Source: Flavobacteriales bacterium CG_4_9_14_3_um_filter_32_8
Lineage (GTDB): Bacteria > Bacteroidota > Bacteroidia > Flavobacteriales_E > Vicingaceae
Direction of reading: 5' to 3'
DNA length: 5,179 nucleotides
Assembly: GCA_002790175.1 (NCBI GenBank)
Contig: PFUQ01000053.1
Coordinates: 1-5,179 of the forward strand
Shown one piece after another: positions 1 to 5,179 of the stretch. Position numbers and translations under genes: made by a program. Positions within the stretch are counted from its first letter, which is position 1. The number at the start of each line of letters is the position of its first letter. The notes beneath the pieces are model-generated. The model searched no databases and was not told where the DNA came from. It saw only the letters and a program-made list of their open reading frames with translations.

Positions 1-429
1 GGTAAATGCTAATGCGGTTTGGTTATAATTATAATCTTTGTTTTCTGCATTTTCATCAACAACTATTTTATTGATTACAGTTCCTTTTCTATAATCAAAA
101 TGAACGATTTGATTTTCATTTTCAAACACCATTTCGGTAGCTGATATTGCTATAATTGAAGGAACTCTTTTTAATTCAGGAAAAGTTGATTTAAACTTTT
201 CTAACCCAACTTTCATTACAATTTTTCCAGCAGCAGTTTTAATATTGTATTCGTTTCCTTCTAAATAAATATAATTAGTAGTTCCGTTGACCCATTGTAA
301 ATTTTGTAAATTTTTTGGGTTTAATCCATTCGCATAAGAAAGAACCGCATCGCTTAAAGTCAATTCTTTTTGTTGAGAAAAAGCAGTAAAAGAGATAAAA
401 ACTGCAAGAATAATAAGTAATTTTTTCAT
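1..429 (-). CDS. S9-family (dipeptidyl peptidase IV-like) peptidase, N-terminal fragment
   Basis: This is an open reading frame starting at the ATG at 429-427 and staying open to the left edge, giving 143 residues with the C-terminus missing. Residues 1-18 form a typical Sec signal peptide: MKK, a hydrophobic core (LLIILAVFISFTAF) and then S-QQ, so cleavage is likely before Q19 and the product is exported to the periplasm or surface. The mature start (LTLSDAVLSYANGLNPKNL, then LQW.NG.TNYIYLEGNEY) resembles the first blades of the beta-propeller of Bacteroidota S9 / DPP IV-like peptidases. That assignment comes from remembered family patterns. The catalytic Ser-Asp-His domain would lie outside the window, and such enzymes are usually about 700 residues, so only about a fifth is visible. 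If correct, it removes N-terminal dipeptides from peptides. The start is chosen because the signal peptide begins exactly there. There is no Shine-Dalgarno, as is common in this phylum. It is transcribed divergently from glyQS. Confidence 0.65.
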   Translation of the reverse strand, partial: MKKLLIILAVFISFTAFSQQKELTLSDAVLSYANGLNPKNLQNLQWVNGTTNYIYLEGNEYNIKTAAGKIVMKVGLEKFKSTFPELKRVPSIIAISATEMVFENENQIVHFDYRKGTVINKIVVDENAENKDYNYNQTALAFT

Positions 430-454
430 AACCTGATTATTTGTAAATGATGAA

Positions 455-462
455 CAAAGTTA
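455..462 (-). promoter_or_regulatory. Predicted -7 box of the minus-strand peptidase gene
   Basis: Read on the minus strand this is TAACTTTG, an exact match to the Bacteroidota -7 consensus TAnnTTTG. It lies 25 bp upstream of the ATG at 429, so transcription would begin near 450 and leave a leader of about 20 nt. No convincing TTG/TTTG -33 element is found at the usual spacing. That position falls on the -7 box and start codon of the divergent glyQS gene. Confidence 0.6.
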
Positions 463-475
463 TAAAAATGTATGT

Positions 476-483
476 TACTTTTG
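476..483 (+). promoter_or_regulatory. Predicted -7 box of glyQS
   Basis: TACTTTTG is an exact match to the Bacteroidota -7 consensus TAnnTTTG. It ends only 4 bp before the glyQS ATG, so the expected transcription start (a few bases past the final G) falls at or next to the start codon and the mRNA would be leaderless or nearly so. The -33 position (about 450-456) has no TTG and instead overlaps the -7 box of the divergent gene. Confidence 0.6.
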
Positions 484-487
484 CCAC

Positions 488-2023
488 ATGGCAACAAATG
501 AAGACAATTTAAAAAAAATCATATCTCACGCAAAGGAGTATGGGTATGTTTTTCAATCGAGTGAAATTTATGATGGTTTATCTGCCGTTTACGATTACGG
601 TCAGATGGGAAGTGAGCTAAAGAAAAATATCAAAGATTATTGGTGGAAAGCGATGGTAAATATGCACGAAAATATTGTAGGAATTGATTCTGCAATTTTT
701 ATGCATCCTACTATCTGGAAAGCTTCCGGGCATGTTGATGCTTTTAACGACCCATTAATCGACAATAAAGATTCGAAAAAAAGATACCGTGCAGATGTAT
801 TGATTGAGGAGCATATAGAAAAAATTCGTTTAAAAATTGAAAAGGATGTTGCAAAAGGAATAGAGCGTTTTGGTGCTGCTTTTGATGAACAACAATTCAG
901 AACTACCAACCCAAATGTGTTAAGAAATCAGGTTAAAATTGATGAAATCAATGCTCGATTTAAGGAGTGTATGAACAGTGAGGATTTAGCTGGGGTTAAA
1001 ACTTTAATTGAAGATTTAGAAATTGCTTGTCCGCTAAGTGGTTCAAAAAACTGGACAGATGTGAAGCAATTTAACTTAATGTTTAGTACCGAAATAGGCT
1101 CTGTAGCCGATACTGCAAATACTATTTACTTAAGGCCAGAAACAGCTCAAGGTATTTTTGTAAATTACCTCAATGTTCAAAAAACAGGACGAATGAAAAT
1201 TCCTTTTGGTATTGCACAAATCGGGAAAGCATTTAGAAACGAGATTGTTGCTCGTCAGTTTATTTTTAGAATGAGGGAATTTGAACAAATGGAAATGCAA
1301 TTTTTTGTTCGCCCCGGAGAAGAAATGAAATGGTATGAATACTGGAAAGAGCAACGACTTAAATGGCATACTGCTTTAGGGATAGACAAAAAACATTATC
1401 GTTTTCATGACCACGTAAAATTGGCTCATTACGCCAATGCTGCCTGTGACATTGAATTTGATTTTCCTATGGGATTTAAAGAATTAGAAGGGATTCATTC
1501 TAGAACAGATTTTGACTTAAAACAGCATGAAAAATTTTCAGGTAAAAAATTACACTATTTTGATCCCGAACTCAACGAAAGTTATGTGCCTTATGTGGTG
1601 GAAACTTCTGTTGGATTGGACCGAACTTTTTTGGCAATTCTTTCTTCTTCCTATAAAGAGGAAACCTTAGAAGATGGTTCAGAAAGGGTAGTATTAAAAT
1701 TACCCGCCATATTAGCACCCATTAAAGTAGCGATTATGCCTTTAACCCGTAAAGATGGTTTGCCTGAAAAAGCGAGAGAAATTTTGGATAATTTAAAATA
1801 TAATTTCAATTGTCAGTACGATGAAAAAGACTCACCAGGAAAACGCTATAGACGACAAGATGCGATTGGAACTCCTTTTTGTATCACAATCGACCACCAA
1901 ACTTTAGAAGATAATACCGTTACTATTCGTGATAGAGATACCATGCTACAACAACGAATTAATAGCACAGAAATAACGGCTCTATTAAATGAGAAATTGG
2001 ATGTTAGAAAGTTGTTGGGATAA
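488..2023 (+). CDS. glyQS: Glycine--tRNA ligase (single-chain, dimeric alpha2 type)
   Basis: This is a complete cytoplasmic class II aminoacyl-tRNA synthetase of 511 residues, the usual Bacteroidota length (also named glyS in many annotations). It joins glycine to tRNA-Gly using ATP. Recognisable landmarks in order: the N-terminal block KEYGYVFQSSEIYDGLSAVY (16-35); the motif 1 region around MHPTIWKASGHVDAF (72-86); LRPETAQGIF (215-224), a glycine-recognition and active-site strand; motif 2 with FRNE (249-252) followed by RQ.IFRMREFEQMEMQFF (256-273); the ELEGIHSRTDFDL loop (332-344); motif 3 with GLDRTF (376-381); and a C-terminal anticodon-binding domain from about 406, including YRRQDAIGTPFCITID (454-469). 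No catalytic motif is missing and there is no frameshift. ATG 488 is preferred because family-conserved sequence begins within about ten residues and the next in-frame ATG is at codon 40, inside the conserved block. No Shine-Dalgarno or T-box leader is present in the 58-bp upstream gap. Confidence 0.97.
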   Translation: MATNEDNLKKIISHAKEYGYVFQSSEIYDGLSAVYDYGQMGSELKKNIKDYWWKAMVNMHENIVGIDSAIFMHPTIWKASGHVDAFNDPLIDNKDSKKRYRADVLIEEHIEKIRLKIEKDVAKGIERFGAAFDEQQFRTTNPNVLRNQVKIDEINARFKECMNSEDLAGVKTLIEDLEIACPLSGSKNWTDVKQFNLMFSTEIGSVADTANTIYLRPETAQGIFVNYLNVQKTGRMKIPFGIAQIGKAFRNEIVARQFIFRMREFEQMEMQFFVRPGEEMKWYEYWKEQRLKWHTALGIDKKHYRFHDHVKLAHYANAACDIEFDFPMGFKELEGIHSRTDFDLKQHEKFSGKKLHYFDPELNESYVPYVVETSVGLDRTFLAILSSSYKEETLEDGSERVVLKLPAILAPIKVAIMPLTRKDGLPEKAREILDNLKYNFNCQYDEKDSPGKRYRRQDAIGTPFCITIDHQTLEDNTVTIRDRDTMLQQRINSTEITALLNEKLDVRKLLG

Positions 2024-2035
2024 TTTTGATAAAAC

Positions 2036-2081
2036 AAAACCATCAGTTCGTCAATTCTAATCTTGACGAATTGATGATTTT
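2036..2081. terminator. Probable bidirectional intrinsic terminator between convergent genes
   Basis: Arms at 2041-2054 and 2063-2076 form a 14-bp stem (13 Watson-Crick pairs and one G-U as plus-strand RNA) around an 8-nt loop. The stem extends, past one C/A mismatch, through AAAA (2036-2039) pairing with TTTT (2078-2081). On the plus strand it lies 17 bp after the glyQS stop and is followed by ATTTTAAAT. On the minus strand it lies downstream of the surface-protein stop at 2131 and is followed by GGTTTTGTTTTATC, the better U-tract. It therefore probably serves both genes. The remaining gap sequence (2082-2130) is AT-rich with only a weak 7-bp ATAAAAT/ATTTTAT inverted repeat (2090-2109). Confidence 0.75.
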
Positions 2082-2130
2082 AAATCCTTATAAAATGCTA
2101 AAATTTTATTATTTAGGATGAATTAGTAGA

Positions 2131-2406
2131 TTATTTAATTAAACTAAATCCTCCCTTCTTAAAATATTCTATACCATCAAAACCTTTGGCTGTAATGATG
2201 TAAAAATAGGTGCCATCAGGTGCTTCAGAACCAGAAAGTGTTCTTCCATCCCAATATCCTTTTACATTACTCCAAGTAAACATTTTTTGTCCCCATCTAT
2301 TAAAAATTTCACCTTCTACTGATTCTAAGTTTTCTCCTTCTACTGTAAACACATCATTTGATCCATCTCCATTTGGTGTAAATACATTTGGAATAAGAAT
2401 TACTGA
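2131..2406 (-). other. T9SS type B C-terminal sorting domain (CHU_C / gliding-motility-associated)
   Basis: These are the last 91 residues of the surface protein. The family hallmarks are present in order: IPNVFTPNGDGSNDVF, then IFNRWGQKMF, then YWDG, then APDGTYFYII and a final FKKGGFSLIK. In Flavobacterium johnsoniae, domains of this class (for example on SprB) direct secretion through T9SS. All eight Lys and Arg residues of the visible protein lie in this domain. Confidence 0.95.
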
Positions 2407-5179
2407 TTCACCAAATGCATCTATAGTTATAGAAGCTGTGTCATAACAAATTCCATCTGTTACAATTAATATAACTGTATAATCTCCAATGTTATTATAA
2501 ACATTACTTGGCTCAAACTGGTTACTAGTATTTCCGTCTCCAAAATCCCAAGAATAAACAATTCCTGAACCTGTTGTACTATTGTTTCCAAAAAATACAT
2601 TTAATGGAATTGCTCCTGTTAATGGCGTAGCATTAATAACAGCATTTACTCCTCCTACTACAACTACCACAGAATCTATGTTACTAGAGCATGTTCCTGC
2701 TTCGTTTACATAATAGGTGTAAGTTCCTATTCCTGGATTTGTTATCGTTAAAGGACTTCCAGTTCCAATAACTGTTGTTCCATTGGCGTCACTGTACCAA
2801 GTTATTGTTCCTGCTCCACTTCCTGTTGCAGTAAGTATTAGTGGATCATTAGCACAAATTGGGACAATTGGGTCTGGAGTTATTGTATTAAGTGGTGTAA
2901 TAGTTAAAGTAGTAACAATGATACTGTCGCAACCTAGTGATGTTAGCAATGTGTCATTATATATTCCCGCTAAAGTTTGATATGCTCCCCCTAATAATAT
3001 ACTATCTCCTTGACAAATTGATAATGATTGAGCTGTGTTTGCAATTGGATTAATAGTTAATGTAGTTGCAATAATACTATCACAGCCTAAAGTGGTATTT
3101 AAAGTATCATAATATATTCCTGCTGAAGTTTGATTTGATCCTCCAAGTAAAATGCTATCTCCTTGACAAATCGCTGTTGTTTGTGGAGTTGTGTACATCG
3201 GATATATTTCAATAGTTGTTGAATCTAATGCAGGAGCACAACCTCCTGAAGCAACAATGCTATTATAAACGATATAGATACCAGGTGTGCTTGCAGCTAA
3301 ATTAATTGCTCCTGTCCCCGAATTGATACTCAAACCTACCAGATTAGCAGTAAAGACTCCACCACTTGCTCCAGGATTATAACTTAGTATTGGTGCTGTT
3401 GCATTTTGACAATAGTTAGGTGCATCATAACTAAACCCTGCTGTTGGTGCTGATGTTATTGTAATTGAGAACGTGGTAGAACTTGGACAAGGATTTCCTG
3501 CAGAAGTCGTGTTATAAGTTACCGTATAAGAACCTAATCCTGATGCACTTAAATCTATTGTTCCATTACTAGCATTAATGACTCCCGATGGGGTTATAGT
3601 AAATGTTCCTCCTGCTGTTCCAGTAATTGTTGCTGTTGGGTCTGCCCCTGTTAAACAATAAGTACTAGATGTGTAAGAAAAATTGGCGTCATCATTAGGA
3701 TTTACAGTTATGGTCATTGTTGTTGATACTGCACATTGTCCAACTGATGGAGTAAACGTATAGGTTGTTGTGGTTGTATTATTTAACGCTGGAGTCCAGT
3801 TTCCTGTTATTCCATTGTTAGAGGATGTTGGTAATGCCGCCAATGCTGCACCGCTACATATTGGAGATACTGCCGTAAAAGTTGGTGTAACAATTGGATT
3901 TACGGTTATCGTCATCGAGGTAGTACTTGCACATTGTCCTACAGTTGGTGTGAATGTATAAGTTGTTGTTGTGGTATTGTTAATTGCTGGTGACCATGTT
4001 CCAGTAATGCTGTTAGTTGATGTTGTTGGTAAAGCCGCTAATGCGTCTCCACTACATATTGGAGAAACTGCAGTAAATGTAGGAACAGTAGGAGCATTAA
4101 CGGTAATCGTCATCGTAGTGTTAGCTGCACATTGTCCTGCAGTTGGTGTAAACGTATAAGTTGTTGTAGTAGTATTATTGATTGCTGGTGACCATGCTCC
4201 ATTAATTCCATTGTTGGATGTTGTTGGCAAAGCAGCCAAAGCATCTCCACTACATATTGGATTTACTGCTGTAAACGTAGGTGTAACTCCTGGCGTAACA
4301 GTAATTGTCATTGTAGTAGTGGTTGCACATTGTCCAACAGAAGGAGTAAACGTATAAGTTGTTGTTGTTGTATTATTCATTGCTGGAGTCCAGTTTCCTG
4401 TAACTCCATTGTTAGACGTTGTTGGTAAAGCTGCTAAAGCATCACCACTACAAATTGGATTTACTGCTGTAAAAGTTGGAGTAACATTCGGATTTACGGT
4501 TATCGTCATCGTAGTGCTATTTGCACATTGCCCTGCATTAGGCGTAAATGTGTAGGTTGTTGTAGTTGTATTGTTTATTGCAGGAGACCAGTTTCCTGTA
4601 ATTCCATTATTGGATGTAGTTGGTAATGCCGCCAAAGCACCTCCATTACATATTGGAGAAACCGCAGTAAAGGTTGGTGTAACAAATGGAGTTACTGTTA
4701 CTGTGGTTGATGCACAAGATGTTGTATTGCATGTTCCTTGAGCTAATACGTAATAAGTAGTTGTTGAACCTGGAGATACAACAATAGAGGAACCAGAACC
4801 TACAAATGTTCCTCCACAACTTCCTGAATACCAATTCCAGTTTGCACCTACTCCAAGAGCACCACCACCAACAGTTAATGTAGTGGATGATCCTGCACAT
4901 ATTGGATTAGGGCTTGGTGTTGCACTAGTCGGTGCTGTTGATGGAGTGTTTAACGTAACCGCATAACATGTTTGGGCACTCGTTCCACATAAATTAGAGG
5001 CTGTAACACAAATATTTCCTACACCGCCTGGTGTGGCGGTTATCGTGGTCGTTCCTTGACCAGAATTAATCACCCAACCGGCGGGAACAGTCCAAGTATA
5101 ACTACTCGCATTGGCAACAGCAGGTATCGAATAGGTGTAAGAAGTTCCAACACAAACAGGTGTTGTTCCACTAATTGCC
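2131..5179 (-). CDS. Large modular surface protein with T9SS type B sorting domain, C-terminal part
   Basis: The frame is open from the right edge to the TAA at 2133-2131, giving 1015 visible residues with the N-terminus and signal peptide outside the window. Visible-residue layout: PKD-like domain (about 1-77); Ig-like domain of the CHU_C-associated kind with ICAGSSTTL and WYSGSCGG (about 79-163); five 66-residue modules (166-495); two modules beginning FSY (about 496-659); two 51-residue ICQGDSILLGG modules (662-763); an Ig-like domain with TWYSDANG and TYTYYV (764-841); a canonical PKD domain with YSWDFGDGNTS (about 845-920); and the CHU_C / T9SS type B C-terminal domain (925-1015). The architecture indicates an adhesin-like filament exported through the outer membrane by T9SS; the ligand is unknown. 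Thr and Asn dominate, and no Lys, Arg or His occurs before residue 961. The GTG at 5073 is internal to a PKD-like domain and is not a start. The gene converges on glyQS, and no sprF/porP-like partner follows it. Confidence 0.93.
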   Translation of the reverse strand, partial: AISGTTPVCVGTSYTYSIPAVANASSYTWTVPAGWVINSGQGTTTITATPGGVGNICVTASNLCGTSAQTCYAVTLNTPSTAPTSATPSPNPICAGSSTTLTVGGGALGVGANWNWYSGSCGGTFVGSGSSIVVSPGSTTTYYVLAQGTCNTTSCASTTVTVTPFVTPTFTAVSPICNGGALAALPTTSNNGITGNWSPAINNTTTTTYTFTPNAGQCANSTTMTITVNPNVTPTFTAVNPICSGDALAALPTTSNNGVTGNWTPAMNNTTTTTYTFTPSVGQCATTTTMTITVTPGVTPTFTAVNPICSGDALAALPTTSNNGINGAWSPAINNTTTTTYTFTPTAGQCAANTTMTITVNAPTVPTFTAVSPICSGDALAALPTTSTNSITGTWSPAINNTTTTTYTFTPTVGQCASTTSMTITVNPIVTPTFTAVSPICSGAALAALPTSSNNGITGNWTPALNNTTTTTYTFTPSVGQCAVSTTMTITVNPNDDANFSYTSSTYCLTGADPTATITGTAGGTFTITPSGVINASNGTIDLSASGLGSYTVTYNTTSAGNPCPSSTTFSITITSAPTAGFSYDAPNYCQNATAPILSYNPGASGGVFTANLVGLSINSGTGAINLAASTPGIYIVYNSIVASGGCAPALDSTTIEIYPMYTTPQTTAICQGDSILLGGSNQTSAGIYYDTLNTTLGCDSIIATTLTINPIANTAQSLSICQGDSILLGGAYQTLAGIYNDTLLTSLGCDSIIVTTLTITPLNTITPDPIVPICANDPLILTATGSGAGTITWYSDANGTTVIGTGSPLTITNPGIGTYTYYVNEAGTCSSNIDSVVVVVGGVNAVINATPLTGAIPLNVFFGNNSTTGSGIVYSWDFGDGNTSNQFEPSNVYNNIGDYTVILIVTDGICYDTASITIDAFGESVILIPNVFTPNGDGSNDVFTVEGENLESVEGEIFNRWGQKMFTWSNVKGYWDGRTLSGSEAPDGTYFYIITAKGFDGIEYFKKGGFSLIK
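2419..2646 (-). other. PKD domain of the surface protein
   Basis: About 76 residues immediately before the sorting domain. The segment begins AVINATPLTGAIPLNVFF and contains the diagnostic YSWDFGDGNTS followed by VYNNIGDYTVILIVTD, the standard PKD beta-sandwich pattern. PKD domains usually act as extracellular spacers or in binding. It has a single cysteine (visible residue 911), unlike the other visible non-CTD modules, which have even numbers. Confidence 0.9.
2890..3195 (-). repeat. Two tandem 153-bp units (51-residue ICQGDSILLGG modules)
   Basis: Two consecutive 51-residue modules share the frame ICQGDSILLGG..QT.AGIY.DTL...LGCDSII.TTLTI. Each has one early and one late cysteine (visible residues 671/699 and 722/750), suggesting one disulfide per module. 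Similar modules occur in many Bacteroidota T9SS cargo proteins, from remembered examples; I know of no assigned function. Confidence 0.85.
3202..3693 (-). repeat. Two diverged FSY-type Ig-like modules (about 80 and 84 residues)
   Basis: The modules at 3454-3693 and 3202-3453 align loosely. Each starts with NFSYTSSTYC or GFSYDAPNYC, then a Gly-rich GG.F segment, then INASNGTIDL.AS or INSGTGAINLAAS, then Y.V.YN and a second cysteine. They are homologous in protein but not obviously in DNA, so this is an older duplication than the 198-bp array. They are probable beta-sandwich spacers. Confidence 0.7.
3694..4683 (-). repeat. Five in-frame tandem repeats of exactly 198 bp (66 residues each)
   Basis: The units are 4486-4683, 4288-4485, 4090-4287, 3892-4089 and 3694-3891 in protein order. 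The shared anchor tgcacattg (tgcacattg on the plus strand, coding GQC region) recurs at 3730, 3928, 4126, 4324 and 4522, always 198 bp apart. The protein consensus runs VTPTFTAV.PICSGDALAAL, PTTSNNGITG.W.PA, NNTTTTTYTFTP, GQCA..TTMTITV. Cysteines are at unit positions 12 and 53. Unit 4 swaps VTP for TVP at its start. Changes cluster in the inter-unit linker (NPN, TPG, NAP, NPI, NPN) and after PIC (NGG, SGD, SGD, SGD, SGA). Probably Ig-like stalk modules. Confidence 0.96.

Noticed and set aside
430..487. T-box or other riboswitch upstream of the tRNA synthetase
   Set aside because: The gap is only 58 bp, holds two promoters, and the predicted glyQS transcript begins at the start codon, leaving no space for a leader RNA.
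637..1369. Minus-strand reading frames of 90 and 79 residues inside glyQS
   Set aside because: They lie antisense to conserved synthetase motifs, have no recognisable domain, and are explained as shadows.
3770..4159. Two similar plus-strand reading frames of about 62 residues
   Set aside because: They are antisense shadows of the 198-bp repeat units, and their similarity to each other merely reflects the repeat. They have no -7 box or coding support of their own.
3694..4683. CRISPR-like or satellite interpretation of the regular repeat
   Set aside because: The 198-bp period is an exact multiple of three, the frame is unbroken, units vary mainly at synonymous positions and there are no short repeats with unique spacers. 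It is a protein-coding tandem repeat.
4646..4900. 84-residue minus-strand reading frame rich in Trp, Cys and Asn
   Set aside because: It overlaps the surface-protein gene in another frame on the same strand, with implausible composition. The main frame carries recognisable domains throughout.
5071..5073. GTG as start of a 980-residue surface protein
   Set aside because: The frame stays open for another 35 residues to the right edge, and the GTG lies inside a PKD-like domain (W-V-I-N-S-G). It is an internal valine; the true start is outside the window.

Overview
The window looks like an AT-rich Bacteroidota chromosome segment, most likely from a Flavobacteriales-type organism. Three things support this. 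The glycyl-tRNA synthetase is of the single-chain type usual in that phylum. There are exact copies of the Bacteroidota -7 promoter box (TAnnTTTG). A large secreted protein ends in a type IX secretion system (T9SS) type B sorting domain (CHU_C / gliding-motility-associated C-terminal domain), which is essentially confined to this phylum. The genus cannot be named from the sequence alone.

Layout: (1) 1-429, minus strand: the N-terminal 143 residues of an exported protein, probably an S9-family dipeptidyl peptidase IV-like enzyme, running off the left edge. (2) 430-487: a 58-bp divergent intergenic region with one perfect -7 box on each strand. (3) 488-2023, plus strand: a complete glycine--tRNA ligase of 511 residues. 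(4) 2024-2130: a convergent intergenic region with a strong hairpin that probably terminates transcription from both sides. (5) 2131-5179, minus strand: the C-terminal 1015 residues of a giant modular surface protein that runs off the right edge. In protein order it has a PKD-like domain, an Ig-like domain, five tandem 66-residue modules (exact 198-bp period), two longer Ig-like modules, two 51-residue modules, another Ig-like domain, a canonical PKD domain and the T9SS type B C-terminal domain.

The three genes do not form an operon. glyQS is a housekeeping gene whose initiation region overlaps that of the divergent peptidase gene, and it faces the surface-protein gene tail to tail. The most striking feature is in the surface protein: its first 960 visible residues contain no lysine, arginine or histidine, and all eight Lys/Arg residues lie in the last 55 residues, inside the sorting domain. 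No RNA gene, mobile element or CRISPR array was seen.
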